Shown here: in pieces, positions 24,501-40,999 of the stretch
Position numbering within the stretch: position 1 is the stretch's first letter
Layout: each line of letters begins with the position of its first letter
Origin: Antitrichia curtipendula
Taxonomy: Eukaryota; Streptophyta; Bryopsida; Hypnales; Leucodontaceae
Direction: 5' to 3'
Length of the DNA stretch: 64,000 nucleotides
Assembly: GCA_951230915.1 (NCBI GenBank)
Contig: OX579635.1
Coordinates: forward strand, 39,742,001-39,806,000
Made by a program: the position numbers and the translations under genes
Notes under the pieces: model-generated
Databases searched by the model: none
Told to the model about the DNA's origin: nothing
What the model saw: the letters and a program-made list of their open reading frames with translations, nothing else

Positions 24501-27500
24501 CATGTAATTATGATACCACACTGGGTAGTTGCAAGAAACACCTGCCGTTTTCTGGCCAAAATGGCCGTAGTATTGGAGTACTCTGACTTTTTGCAATAAA
24601 TTTTTTAAAAATAAAATAAAATATGGATAATTTGTAAAGCATTAAAAAAAATATACATGTAAAAATTGAAGTCTAGAAAAATTTATCTCTAAAAGTTATG
24701 CACGAAAAAAAGAGGCCTAGGAAAATAGAAGAAAATAGATACTTTTTAGTTTATTTTTAGAAAATAGTAAAACATTTCAAATAATTAAAAAAAAAATACA
24801 CATTTTTCCTTACTTGTAGGTTCTCTTTTTTCACTATTTTTTATTTTTGGAAAATAAAAATTGTGTTCTTTGCACGTGTACATAGGTAGTGCACTTTGAG
24901 CACATGTGGAAGGTGGATACTTTAATATTTTTAGAAAATCTCTTCATAGTCTTGTGTAACTTTAGTATAACTCCGTGTCTACCAATTTTCACTTTCAAAT
25001 TCGTTTTTTTGGATCGAAAATAGGACTCAAAACCCCTAAAATGGCCAAGGTAGACATCCCAGTTTAAAAATAGTAAATAAATTTTGGAAAATTGAAAAAA
25101 AATACTGAATTTTTGAAACTTTTATGTGTACCTTCACTTCAAATTTTATAGAAAACGGACATATGATGCAAAAGTTACAGCCAAAATTCACTTGTCCAAG
25201 AGCAAGGGGACAAGAAATAGGACAAGTGTTTTTTGCAATCACCCCACTATGGGTTCGGATGCATCATTATGCTTGATTCAGGTATATTGCCTAACATTCA
25301 ATAGTACGCGCTTAACTTCTTACTATAGATTCATTTCCCAAATGCTCTTGCCCTAGTTTCAAGGAAATATCAACAAAGGCATTAGGAAAGAGAGGGTAGC
25401 AGGCAAACTACAAGAATTTGTATTTCATATTTGTTGTCATATGTTGCCTTCATGCAAAACTAGATGTTTTCATTAATGCTTCAAGCTTCAACTTCAATAA
25501 AACCTCAAACATATTCTTGAGAGTGGCATTTTTAGGTCCACAAGAAATTTCTAGGTGAGTGTAACTAGTGACCCCATGTGCTTGGTTTGTGAAGAGGCAA
25601 ATCCAAAAGTGTTTCTTGTATTACGATTCATTTTATACATGTAGTGAGACAAAAGGGCCACTACTTAATTTATAATATCGTTGGTTCTATGTACATTGTA
25701 TTTGAATGTTTTTTATACCTATTATTTACTTTTGGCATGATTTATTGAGAGGTTTTCTACAGTGTATGTGCTCCCAAAAATAATTTGACATATGTAATAG
25801 GCGGAAACATTATTGTAAAAAATGTGGAATCTTAGAAATCCTAGAAATGTTTTTAATCCTTTAGATTTCCATGGACTTAGAGTAATTACGGTTCCAAAAT
25901 AAATTACATACTTTTATGTAAAAAATTTTGAACAATTAATTTCCATGACTTGTTTGCCTTCAAAAAAAAATTTACAATAGATCAACACAACAGTAGGTTA
26001 AAGTTCTTATATTAAAATTTTCTACTATACCTTATTTTACACAATTTTAGGTTCACCGTTACAGATTTTAAAACTATAATTTAAAAAATCTCAAAATATT
26101 TTCAAATATTCTATACAAAATTTCCACTTCTTAGAAACAAATATAATTTTTTTAATTTTTTTAATTTTTAGCTTAGATTTTTATGCTCTTCCCCTACACT
26201 TGTATATTATCTTTGTTGGCTTTGCCATACTAGAGATTTTAACCTGAAATTCTTACAAAATCAAAAAGATTTGGTTAGTATGTGGACTTTTAAGAGTTTT
26301 GGGTTCCAACCCAAAATCTCTCCAAATGACAACACAAACACTTAGGACTATATTTTCAACCATATAGGCTCTAGGGGGATGTTCTACAACATAAGATTGT
26401 GATATCCCACTCAATGAACTCAATGAAATGGTTAATAAGCATGGATTCAAAATATCACGAAAGAAACACAAAATGATTAGTAATCGCAACTGCAAAATAC
26501 ATCAATCAATAGGGCTAATATAAAGGAACACCAAAGTCCACTAGAGTGAACTTAAAACATAAGAACTTTAACAATGATCAAGGAGCAAAGCTCCAAGTGC
26601 AATTCAAACAAGTTTTTGGTCAAATAGCCAAAATTCCAACAACAGGTCTGTATTTTGGCCAAACTAACAAAAAGAAAAAGGGGTGCAAAGTGAGAAGAAG
26701 GAAAGGCCTTTTATACTCTTCCAAGCCCTCCTTTCTTTCTCATTTTACCTAAAATTACCTACAAAAAAATCAAATTAACGTTAATTATTCAAATTTTACC
26801 CTACTATTGTGACTGCTCTAACTTTTGGAGAATTGCTCCAAATGCCAAAAGGATTGCATCATTGTCTTTAGAAGGTCCAAATTAATTAGTAGGGTCCTCA
26901 ACCTCCAACTTACAAGCCACATTGCAAGCATAAACCAACAATTTGCAAATTAGTAAAAAAAGTAGAAAATCAATATTCTAATTATTCTATGTAGTTTGGA
27001 AGGTTTGAGAAAGTAAGAAAAGTTGACTTCAATCGGACATCATACGCCCTTGGTACACTGGTCAACTTATTGTATACTTTAGAATTTCGTTAAAAGTTGT
27101 TGCCACCGCCAATTTTGGTACTTGTTGGTGTTTGAATGTTTTGAAATTTTTCTAGATGCTTATTTAGGTTAAAATGAACTATCCTAATTTTAGTGAAATT
27201 TTATTGCTACCTAGGTAATTTCTATGAATTCTCCAATGCCAATAAACATAGTTGACTTCCCAAAGAGTCATCTTTTGTAATCCAGAAAAATACGAAATTT
27301 TTTAAACAACTTTTAGAAAGTCTATAAATCCTAAGTACAAGTTTACATCTACACTTTGCACTAAATGTGGAAGGGCTTAAATTAATACCTCATGTTTTAA
27401 TTCCTCCTAGGAGGAATCATTTGCATACAAGGGAATTTGGGGAAATCAACTTCTCCGTTGAGTTCTTGGCATGTTTTTATGCTTAAAGCACCTCTTTCCA

Positions 27501-27820
27501 ATCTTTGATTGCACATATTTTGAACCGGTAGATTTTCACATGTAAAGCACAAAGTGACTTTCTCTAATTCTTATGAACTAGATGGTGACCTATACATGGA
27601 TTTTTTGTTGAGATTTCTAAGACTTTGTAAGACTTTTGACAACTTGTACTACCACTCATTTAGCATGTGGTATGTCACGTGCACTCCAAGAATAAATTTG
27701 ATAAAAATCTAATTTAGATGTTATTCTTTTAGTTTGGCCATCAAGGCTTACTTCTATTGCAACTCCATAAATGTCATACTAAACATCCATTAAGACATTG
27801 GAAATGGATAATAGAAGTGT
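24501..27820. other. AT-rich intergenic DNA, no gene recognised
   Basis: No supported exon. 25025-25230 carries phrases also found in R1-type repeats (AACCCCTAAAATGGCCAAGG) and may be a decayed copy. 26220-26290 resembles 6800-6870 (dispersed repeat). Confidence 0.4.
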
Positions 27821-28130
27821 TTAATCCCTGAGGTCCCAAAGTCCCTACAAAGGACTCTTGGGACTTTGGATAGGCTCATGTAATTTCAATTTTTGACATG
27901 ATTTTTTGAAAAAAAATTTGAAGATAGGAAACCAGATTAGCTTTTTATGAATATAATTTTTTCTTCAATTGGTGCTTGTGAGCTCTCAATTTGTCACTTC
28001 GACTCACTTGAGACTCGTAGAATTATTTTTTGAAAATTTGCAATTTAAAGTTAAGAAAAGTATATAAAAAGCCATAAAAAGAGTGTAGAACCAAAATAGG
28101 GTTGTGTCATATCCATTATAGTATTTGGTC
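27820..28130. repeat. Probable truncated R1 copy
   Basis: Starts TTTAATCCCTGAGGTCCC, like the R1 terminus, followed by a GGGACTTTGG-TAGGCTCATGTAATTTCAAT stretch comparable to the R1 GGTTCCTATAGTCTCAAT motif. No matching right end found. Confidence 0.4.
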
Positions 28131-29644
28131 TAGATTTGTGTTTAAACTTGGAATCCTCCCAAATCTGACCTAAAAATAGGTAGAAGGAACAAAACGGTTA
28201 GAGTTGGAAGATTTGAGTCACATAGCCTCCAAAGGGCTAAATCCCACCATGAATGTGGCAATTCATGGCTAAGTCGGTCCGAGGGATCCACAACGAGGCC
28301 ACTAGGTCGGGTCCTAGAGTTAGGTTTAGAATTTTCCATACCCGATTGTTAGCATGCAAGAGCCACTGACGCAAGACCGGGCCCGTGGAGGAATCTACAG
28401 TCTAAGGATGGTATTCTAGGGTAAATCCCATGCCAGGAGTCCAATGACAAAATCGATTCGTCAAGATTCTTCTATCTGCAAAAGATTCCCGCACCGTCGC
28501 TAATTCAAGGAGATGGCCAGTTTCATCTCCCCTGACCAATCGTGCTTGATACAGAAACGCACCTACACGTCCTTCACATGACTCCCTGAGAGGTCACATG
28601 AAAAATCCCGTCATCTTCCGACTTGCAGAACAACCTTTTCCGGGTGGTCAACCCTTCTAACCTCCAACGGGAATTTCATGGAAAATCTCACTAAAAATTA
28701 GACTAGCTTGTTTTATGTTAATAATGCGCTCCGTGAAGTTTCACGACATTCCGATAGCGGCAAGTACTCGAACTAGCTAGATTCCTCGGGAATTAATCAG
28801 GTGGCGGGGTTCCCGCCGCGTTGACTGACATCCCGGGACCATACGATGGCGAAACGAAGTCAACCAAGAGTCCTTTCCGACTCTCTCACACCTACCGGAG
28901 GCCTTAGGCTATTCACATTTCTCAAAATAGGAGACCCCCAAGATCTAGGATTTTACCACGATTTGGTTTTTAAACTAAATTAGCCTATGATGGTTTTTTG
29001 GCCTCGGTTTGGGAAGCAAGGGGGTAAATGGAATAAACGCAGCGATCTGAAGCCAACGGTGCAATCCATTTGACGATTGGAGTTAATCTCCAAAAGTTAG
29101 GATGTTAGTCCAGCATAGATGGTAGAAGTAGTTTTTTAGGGATTAGGATGAAAATCTTTGAGGATGAGGATGAAAATCCAAGTTGATAAGGTTACCTTAG
29201 AACTCTAGAAGGAGGGGTGGGCCCTTGGAAACCTATTTAAGGTCCCCATTTTTCTCTCTAGAACATCCTTGTTTTGGGTCCGTGGGTCCAAGTTATTTTG
29301 GATATTTTGGCGTTTGAAGCCAAAAACCTCTACGGTGTTTTTGGAGCATTCTTGGCTCCTTTTGTTGTTATATTTCAAGCTTTGAAGGTCCTTGGGGGTC
29401 CTTCTATCTTGCCTCGTACACCTTTGCGTGTGTTTGTGTAGACTATTGTTGCTATTCGAGAGTCTTTTTATCCGTGGGTTATCCCTGCGAACTAACTCGT
29501 GTGTTTTAAGAGTCTTTTGGGGTGTCTTGCACTAACCCTAGAGCAACCCCCCACCGTACCTTGGCGATGCCGCTTTGGAGTGCTTTTAGTGTATGAGTTT
29601 TTGTTGTACTAACTAGTGGAAGCTACATTGTGTTGATATCTCTT

Positions 29645-29825
29645 TCTGTCTGCTTATGTCCTAACCCTTGTTCAACCATTGTTTCCCTGGTTAAGTGGAC
29701 CCTACTCCGGGACGGCAAAGCTTTGATCCTCCTTCGTGTCATTTCCTCAAACTTGTGTCCTAACCTTTGTTTGAACCTTGTCTTACCATGTGAACCCTTC
29801 TCCGAGACGGCGAAGCTTTTATCAT
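29645..29825. repeat. Diverged direct duplication, about 110-bp period
   Basis: TGTCCTAACC-TTGTT through GACGGC-AAGCTTT occurs at 29655-29725 and again at 29757-29819, about 80% alike by eye. Confidence 0.65.
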
Positions 29826-30134
29826 AGGGTCTAGAAAAGTTTGGCATTTTTTACGATTATCCAAACACCCTTCTTCCTTAGTTTCCAAATATCCACGTGA
29901 GGATATTCTCATTAGTTTCCAAATATCCATGAGTTTCAAAAACAAACAAGTAAACTAATTAGACCGTCTTCCAAGTCGTGATAGGGGGAACCAGCACATC
30001 CCTAGTCTAATCCTAGAGTTTTAGTGTTCCAAGCCCAAGACTTAGTTTTTTTGGTACCCAACCATGTCAAAAACCCAACAAGACAAGACCAGCCCGGAAG
30101 CCTAGTCCAGGCCAGTCCAAACCAACAAGACAGG

Positions 30135-30310
30135 GACGTCGGGGTTACTGGCAAGGTCTCGGGGATACTGGGCGGAGTCGGGGTGACTGGCGGGGCTCGA
30201 GGTGACTGGCGGGGTCGGGGTGACTGGGCAGGGCTGGGATTACTGGACAAAACTCGGGTTGTTGGGCCAAGGGCATCGGGGTGTTGGGCCAAGGGCTTGG
30301 GGGTTACTAG
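30135..30310. repeat. G-rich minisatellite, about 20-bp unit
   Basis: Repeated TCGGGGTGACTGGCGGGG-like units followed by two GTTGGGCCAAGGGC units. Open frames across it on both strands reflect the repeat. Confidence 0.8.
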
Positions 30311-31285
30311 AAACACGGTGGGAACTCTCACAAAAATCGAAAATTCTAAACTACTCAAGGTCCAAAGTCTGGGTGGGGAGTCGGGTCCGTTTTAGACATG
30401 TGAAATTAATCGGGGGAACATTGGAAGTAGGGGGGAAGAAACCAAGTAGAGAAGAAAAGAGAGTAGAAAAAATGGGGTTGAGCCCAAGATAAGCTCCACG
30501 TGGAACATATGCCGTCCAAAACCTGCAAAACCACTAAAAAATACAAAGAGAAGTAGAGGAGAAGATGACTATATAGGAGAAGAAGTGAAAGAGACAATAA
30601 ATAGTGACCTAGGCCTAGGATTAGGAAGGCTTAGGAAAGGAAATCTTGAGAATTTGTAGTGATCATTAGGAGGTGGATTAGGATGACACCAAGCTAAAAT
30701 GGTGTAAAAGGGTAGGAGGAACATTAAAACCTCCTTGGAGTTTGAGTCTATAGTTGTAAGACACCCATAAAAGCTTAGATGGAATAGTATTAGTGTAGAA
30801 GAAGAGAGGGAGAAAGAAAAGGAAGGAAGAAAGGAAAGAGAGAAGTTAGATTGCAAGGGTGTAACAAATTTCCGAATTAAGCGGTGAGTTTGGAAAAAAC
30901 ACGACAAGGGAGTACCATGGAGCATGAGGATGTGTACGCGAACGTGAACAAATTCCTTTTTGACATCGGCAGGTAAGAGGTGAGTTTTTGAATTACTCCT
31001 TGGTGGTTTTTTCCTAATTAGCATCGAGTCCCTTAATTAGCCCTCTACACGCGATTAGCAAGCCGTGATTAGTACATATAAGAATTAGATTCAAAAAGTT
31101 GCTAGATTAGAAATAGAGGTTTTCGAAAACATATTACACTTAGGATCTAGCTTCAAATCGACCATGATAGGACAAGTTAAGTAATAGGGAGTAACCAGAG
31201 GAATTGAATTAAAATTTCATCCAAAAGAAACTATGGACGGAAATTAGGGATTTAGGTTAGAAGAAGAATCTAGGATTTAAACTAG

Positions 31286-31385
31286 GAATTAATTTAGGAG
31301 TAAAAATCTAGAGTTAATTTAGGAATAAAAATCTAGAATTAATTTAGGAGTAAAAATCTAGAATTAATTTAGGAGTAAAAACTCA
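31286..31385. repeat. 25-bp tandem repeat, four units
   Basis: Units of AATTAATTTAGGAGTAAAAA followed by TCTAG, with one or two changes each; more degenerate units continue to about 31520. Confidence 0.85.
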
Positions 31386-31929
31386 AGGGTAAAAGTCAAA
31401 ACATAGAGTCAAAATTAGAAGTAAAAATTAGAGTAAGCACTCGGGAGTAAAAATCTAGAGTTACATTTAGAGGTTGGAAATTACATCTAGAGTTACATTT
31501 AGAGTAAAAGTTAAGCTTTAGGATTAGCCTGTAGAATTAGAACTTCCAAGAGAAGTGTCAAAACCCAAAAGATAGTCTTAGAGGTTCATGGAAGGAACGT
31601 GAGGGTTCTCCTTTCTCGTAGTTAGGGATGTTAGAAATGACGCCAGCTACCCAGCCAACCCTAGACATAGGATAGATAGTTAGGGAGTTAGGATTTACTA
31701 TCATCCCTGGTCATTGCAGTTAGCATATTAGTTACCCATGCATTTCTAGTTAGTTTTGCTACCATCCACGACACTTAGGAGACGTTAGCAAAAAAGATCC
31801 ATTGCTTGGAAGGCACAGTGGACCGCGCTTACAAACACCCCCATATATTCAAAAGGTGGATAAAGGCATAGAACCTGGTCGGTGTTCGCTTGATTACCAA
31901 GGGTGGGTAATCCAGTGCCCACAGTGCCC

Positions 31930-32715
31930 AAAAGCAAAAGTTATACCACCCTGAGTCCAAAAATCAGCTCAAGGGGCAATCCAAAAAAATTCACAAAAAA
32001 TTGAATTTTTTCAATTTTGAATTTTTTCCTCAAAGATTATATCTTTGTCTACTATTGAAGCTTTGATTCACTCTATATAGACTAGTGATGAGAAAGTTAT
32101 GGACAATCTTATTTTTTGGGCAATCTAACGAGCAATCTAAGCATCTTCTTGAAAAAATAATTTAAAGAAATCATTTTTGAATGCAATTTTACTATTTTTC
32201 AAAAAAAATTGTTGGACATGGTTAATTTTTCTTGATAGAACAATCTTACTATTGGGATTATTGTGTTTCAATTCCATCTTAGAGCTATTAACTATTTAGT
32301 TTTTCCTTTAATCTTGAACGTACTTCTACTTAATAATTTTTTAATGAGTGAAATTTAAGTATTTTTTTGTTGAATTTTTTTTTTAGATTTTCAAATCAAT
32401 TCTTCACCATAAAAATTAGAAAATCAAAATTAGTATTGCAAAAATTTGAAGTTTAAAAGATTTAGGATCAAAGAATCTAGGTGAAGATGGTGTAGAAAAA
32501 ATTGTTTTCTTCACTTTAAATGCAAATATCTTGCAATCTACACAATCAAAGTTTCTGAAATTTATTCCATGCATTTTAATACTAGTCTAGTGCAAGATCC
32601 TACGGTTAGATATGCAAGGAAAAAAAACAATTAAATTTTTTTTTTGCTGTTATAATAGAAATGGCAGTTTTGAGTGTTTTTTGATGGCAAAAGGCCTTGG
32701 AACTTCAGGGGTTAA
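31930..32715 (+). repeat. R1 dispersed repeat, copy B
   Basis: Carries TTATGGACAATCTTATTTTTTGG, GAGCAATCTAAGCATCTTCTTG and GCAAGATCCTACGGTTAGAT (core near 32592), and ends AACTTCAGGGGTTAA at 32715. Same order as copies F and G. The left end is not sharp. Confidence 0.7.
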
Positions 32716-33548
32716 GGCACTTCCAGACTTTTAGGGATTGACACACTGTATTTGTAGGGACTACTACCAAATATGATGTAAACACTCTTTTTAGATCTTT
32801 TTGAATGAAAATATTAATAAAAATGAGCAAAAGAAAAAAAACAAACTTTGAGGCCTAAGTGATAACTATGGGGCTCACAAAGACTTCTACAAACTCACAT
32901 CAATTCAACCTAGCAATTTGCATGGGAGAGATTTGTACAAAGAAATCGAACAATTAACAATACTATCTGCAAGGCACAGAAACCTACATACAATTAACCA
33001 AAGTTTTTTCAAGTCTTTAATTTAATATTGGCCACTTGAGTAAATTCTCACTTGCCTTCCTTCTGGCTCCTCAACTTTCAAACGAGAGAAAAGAAGGCAA
33101 CTGAATATAGCTCAAAGCTCATTGATTGTCACTAGATGACAACATGATTGTGCTTAGATGTTAAATCAATCAAATTGCACATGACAACACAGCCCACATG
33201 GTTATATGATTTCAGGCTTTCTACATCCTTCATCCACAAAAATTTTGGCAGTGAATTTTTTTTAAATTTATTAATTCCTCACAACAAAGATAACCTTGGA
33301 TTCTACTAATGAAATTTGGCAATTTTTTGATGGAAAAAAACAAAAATTGGGTATAAATGACCTTGTCATCATATGGAACCTCAAAATTATGAAGAAAAAA
33401 ACATATTGGTTCTTTGTAGAGCCATTAAAGGCTTGGATAGGTGATCCATTCACAATAGACATTCCATTCACATTGGTCTTTTATACTAAAGTTAACCTTC
33501 ATCTTCAATACATCTTTTTTTGCCATTCGTGCTCATATTGATACCATA
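32716..33548. other. Intergenic, no gene recognised
   Basis: AT-rich; no exon or element boundary supported. Confidence 0.4.
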
Positions 33549-34128
33549 GTTGAACAGCAACATGCTGTCTGGCTAGTACAGCCACTTTTCAGTGCATTGG
33601 CATTGTGACAAACTGTGTCACAATGCACTGAAACACATACCCTCCCCCCCTTGTATTTAAATTAATAAAAAAATTTATATCCTCCCCCCTCCTTTGTATT
33701 TAAATTAATAAATTTATTTTAAATTAAAAAAAATTCAAGAACCTCCTCCCTGCTTTGTAGTTTCCAGGTGGGGGTGGAGTGACAATTGATATGGGACATA
33801 TCATGTATTTTTGTATTTCATATTTAACCGTATCTTATGTCTCGTACATTATATTGAAGTCATATCTTGTATCCATATCCATTCTGTATTTATACCATAT
33901 CCGTATTCAGTATTGTATTTTGGATTCATATTTGGACGGCTTGGGTTGAATCTCACAAAGATCAAGGGCTTGTGATTTTTTGAGAAATCAATGACATCTT
34001 GGAGGGGAAACATTTTTCTGTTTTTTTAAATCAACGGTCTGTGATTTTTTTAAAAAGGGGGGGAGGAACTAATGCATTGAAAAGAGGTGACAGCCTCTTT
34101 TCAGTGCATTGGTGCATTGTTGAACAGC
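33549..34128. mobile_element. Unclassified insertion flanked by 14-bp direct repeats
   Basis: TTGAACAGCAACAT occurs at about 33549-33562 and again at about 34115-34128, bracketing 552 bp. Inside, ACAGCC-CTTTTCAGTGCATTGG occurs near both ends as a direct repeat, with an inverted CAATGCACTGAAA at about 33621, and the interior has polypyrimidine and AT-rich tracts. A 14-bp duplication would fit a LINE/SINE-type insertion, but there is no poly(A) tail or Pol III box. The inner direct repeats suggest a rearranged or short terminal-repeat element. Class unresolved. Confidence 0.5.
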
Positions 34129-34205
34129 AACATCCCTACATCCGAGGTGAATAATTAATATTTTTCAAAAGACTAAGTTCACCTTAAGTTCACCAATAGT
34201 ATTGA

Positions 34206-34228
34206 CATACCCTCCTAAACCCTAAACC
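34206..34228 (+). promoter_or_regulatory. Telo-box-like motif upstream of the PRMT3 relic
   Basis: CCTAAACCCTAAACCCTACA lies about 130 bp upstream of the PRMT3-like ATG. AAACCCTA telo-boxes are common in plant promoters of growth and translation-related genes; here it may be what remains of the old promoter. Confidence 0.4.
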
Positions 34229-34352
34229 CTACAAAAAAAAACTCGTCCATCACAGGATTGTCATAGAACAGCAGCTGGGCAATTCAATTTTAGAACACAG
34301 TAGTCGCGTTTCTTCTCGACAGCCTGCATCGCTACCTCCAAAGCCTGCAACG

Positions 34353-37629
<3,277 letters not shown>

Positions 37630-39856
37630 AGAATGCGGTGATCTCCTCGAGAGGTGGAGACGTATTTTTAATGATAAAACTCCAGTGAATTAGAAGAATC
37701 AGAGACTGACTTTTCCAGAATGGGATCACGTTTAGACTTATTAAGGTAGGAGGTCCATAAAGCGCTCGGGTGCTGACAGTGTCTACCTCGTGAAATGTAC
37801 ACTGTTTGTACATTTTATATGCTGTGCACCCGAATCTCTTCTTTTTTCCCTCGCTGTCTACAGTAGCTCGGCAATCATTCTCGTGCGCTGGGTAATCTGA
37901 TGCGGAAATAAGTGAAGCACGTTTGGGACGCATCCGTGTTTTAAGAAACAGGGATCCTACTTTGGAATCAAGAATTGGTGTAGGTTGATCGGAAAATCAC
38001 GATGGAGTTTGGGTCTTTCCGTTATCTCTTCAGTTTTTGGGTTTCTAAATAATCCATCATGTAGGCACGATATATTTTTGTACAGGTTTGATGCTACGAC
38101 GAGTCATTTCTAGAAATCTCAGTCTCAATAGACTCGTTTCTTTAATCAAATCCTTGAAGAAGAAGAAGTACTTGACAAGTGCAAGTGGGCTGCAGCCTCG
38201 TGCACCTTGTCCCTGATCTCCGTAAGTAAGCTTAAGTTAATGGAGGGACATCCACTCTTGACGTGAGCAGAGGTCGAATTTTTATATGCTTTTGGTAACA
38301 GATGAGAAAAAAAGATTCCAACACAAGAAAACAATGGAATATATGAATACTATATGACAAAGTTATGTAGGTTCAAAACTTCATTGAAGTACTAGACTAT
38401 CGAAGGAATGTTGAAAAAAATTCAGAAACTTTAACCACATGGATTGAAAGACTAATAATGTTTGAAGTTTGAAGAAAAGTTATACTTTACATGGTTATTT
38501 TATTTTGATATTTGCATCTTGTATCATGTAAATTATATCAACTTGCAAAATTTCAAAATTATAGGAGGATTTTGTACTTGCTATTCAAAACTCCCTAGGC
38601 ACCAAAAAATTCAGGGTAGCATAATTTTTTATATAGTCATTTGATTGGAAAAATATATATAGTCCCATAAAGGGTTATATGTTTTGGGTGGTTTTTGATG
38701 AGAAAAAGGTCTTGGGACTTTAGAGTTTAAGTCAAAATTTCATGAATATCCGACCATTTTTTATACATTAGATGGTCACACTCAGTCTTGTTAGGGGTTA
38801 ACAGGAATGATTTTGAAGGTCCTGAGCGATTTTAAAATAGTTGTATATTGTGGCTTGTTACTCATCCAACAATTGTTATGGCATCCACGTGGATCCCATC
38901 TCCTTATTTTCATATCCAAGTGTCATCTACCATACATTTAAGAGAAGCTACCTTATGTGTTTGAGAGGGGAAAAAAAGTATCCTAAACTTTCCCGGCAGC
39001 TCATTGTGGTGGGCCCATGCAGATTATGTCTACTTCTGGGTAATTCAACAATTTAATACAATACCCCATTTCAAAAATTGCCCCCATTTTGTGATTAGTA
39101 GTTAGGATTTTAGGAAAAAGATAATCAACTAGGTCCCAGGAACAGTTAAGCTTATACCAATTTGGCTGATGTGAATTACTAGCAGCCAGCAACTCATTCA
39201 TCAAACCAACAGGAGTTTCTTTTTTTACTGATTACTAAGGGGGCAGATATTCGGGTAAGTGCCCGTACAAAACAAACAAAAAGAGACGTTGGACTATGCA
39301 TCAGGATGAAATCTCGTACTTCCCTTCACATGGTTGCCATTTGCAATTGCGAGGGGGGCCCCTTAACCCACCCCCTCTCCCTCCCTTTTCTAACGGAATT
39401 TGTGGAAGTGTGTAGGCCGGAGGCGCTTTTGAATATACGCCAAGATGTGATCGAATTCTTGGAATGACTTTTGGATACACTTGAATGGTAACCATACTAT
39501 GTCCCATGTCACTTTTGTTGCCTGTGGCCAATTACCAGGTGCATCTCAAAATGGCATCCAAACAGAACAAAGCAATTTGTTGACTGGACACAAGATAAGA
39601 ATTTGACAGCAGAAAAACGTCGTTTTTCAAGCTTATTCAAGCTACGTTATTCAAGCTTTCCAGTTTCAGAAAGGGACCCAGGGAGGGTTCTGGCTGTGCT
39701 TTCCACGGCAAGAAAAACAAAAAGAAACAAAAAACAAAAACAGCCTGTTTATCTTGCAACCAGGTTTTTGTTTTTGTTTTCCCTTTTTTTGATTTGATCT
39801 TTCTTACTTTCCAAGACGGAGATGGACGGACAGACGGACAAGAGCAACTGATCTCC
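37630..39856. other. Intergenic; faint R1 relic
   Basis: 38340-38732 ends CTTGGGACTTTAGAGTTTAA and contains phrases resembling the right half of R1 (TTTTGGGTGGTTTTTGATG). Otherwise no gene; 39330-39375 is a C-rich tract. Confidence 0.45.
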
Positions 39857-40391
39857 ATAAATAGTAAGTTCAATTAAGTTACCACGGGCTTTGGGTTTGC
39901 ACTTCCCAACCTACCGCGTGTACCATCCAGCGCATTTGAAGCAGCCTCATAATAATGGTGGACGGAGACGAAATCAACAGGCCACACACCCATGTACCCG
40001 ATGACAATGGGATGCAAGAAAATCATGACTCAGGTAAAAATTTGTCTGCAACCAAAATTTCCCACATAAAGTTAATGCAAGTGGAAATTGAACTTTGCCC
40101 AAGACGGATTTTATACACCCCCACTCACTGTAATAATAATAATAATAATAATCATCAGACCGTGTTTGTGCGACTTTTTGAGTCACTATACTGTACGTGA
40201 AGGTCGGATTCGATTTTTCAGGTGGTGAAATTGAATTTCCACATCAGATCCTCTCGAGGGGTTGTGTCACCTCATACCATTCACAAGATGACATGTGGCA
40301 CTTTATGTACAAAAATGACTTAATTTATGTGGAATTTGACCTTCATGCAGGGTATTTTGAAAAGAGTACATTTGAAAAGTCTGAAATGTAA
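39857..40391 (+). CDS. Possible small two-exon gene, hypothetical
   Basis: A CATAAATAG TATA-like site (39857) lies about 100 bp before ATG 39955. Exon 1 (39955-40033) reads MVDGDEINRPHTHVPDDNGM and onward to a CAG|GTAAAA donor. Removing 40034-40221 (ending TTTTTTCAG) joins in frame to GGEIEFPHQILSRGC and onward, with a stop at 40389-40391, giving about 83 residues. No domain, signal or family is recognised. Splice signals and frame agree, but such agreement can arise by chance in this much DNA, so it may not be a gene. Confidence 0.22.
40131..40152. repeat. (TAA)n microsatellite, about 7 units
   Basis: Uninterrupted AATAATAAT run inside the putative intron of the preceding candidate gene. 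Confidence 0.9.
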
Positions 40392-40960
40392 GCTACTAGT
40401 ACATAGTGGCACAAATAACGCGGGTCTCCTACCTTACCTCACCTTAGTTGATTCCACACTTGTCTCGGTTGCGAGCGACTGCTGAAGAAAGCAATGGGGG
40501 TTGGGGGGATGGGACAATTCAAGTGCACGGCCCGGGTGGCCAGAGTGCCAAAAGCCTGGACGGACGGCGGACCGACGGACGCAGCCACTCCTTATTATTA
40601 TTGTGGGTCTGAGCGTGCCAAGCATGTCGGGTTACCAGTTTGAGTTCAGTGGTGACTTCCCAGAGCTGGCTGTACTGAGCCCGGCCGGGGGAAGAGCGTA
40701 ATTGGCCACCTCATCACTGGTCCTCATGAGCATGTGAAAGCAATAACTTGCCTACTCAATCAATAGTCCGCAATCATGGGGCCAAAATGAAAAAAGAAAA
40801 AAGAAAAAAGATGGGGGTGACTTTTCTTTCTTTCATGCCCGTCGGGTACGGATTAAATATCCACCTCTCCATGTCCCCATGTTCCTAGCTACTAAGGTAT
40901 ACGACATGTTTTTAACAATGTCAAATGTCAAATGTTTTAGTATATGTCGAATTGAGCGAT

Positions 40961-40999
40961 GGGGAGGGGGGGAGGAAGGAGGGAGGGAGGGGGGAGGGA
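40961..40999 (+). other. Purine tract with G-quadruplex potential
   Basis: GGGG-A-GGGGGGG-A-GG and then GGGAGGGAGGGGGGAGGG: at least four runs of three or more G with short loops, in an otherwise AT-rich setting. Confidence 0.75.

Larger units (their letters stand above)
28131..31900. other. Moderately GC-rich repeat region, no gene recognised
   Basis: GC rises relative to the flanks, and CCTATTTAAGG near 29230 could be a promoter, as in an LTR, but neither LTR pairing nor a coding domain was found. Contains a diverged direct duplication (29640-29825), a G-rich minisatellite (30135-30310) and a 25-bp tandem repeat (31286-31385), each listed separately. Confidence 0.45.

Noticed and set aside
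28131..29600. Possible LTR with CCTATTTAAGG promoter
   Set aside because: No second copy, no primer-binding site and no pol domain within reach.
30002..30492. Overlapping Gly/Pro-rich frames on both strands
   Set aside because: Produced by the G-rich minisatellite at 30135-30310.
30569..31024. 151-codon minus-strand frame
   Set aside because: Ser/Phe/Leu-rich translation of a purine-rich plus strand; no domain or splice context.
34206..34228. CCCTAAA repeat as an interstitial telomere
   Set aside because: Only about two units; better read as a telo-box.
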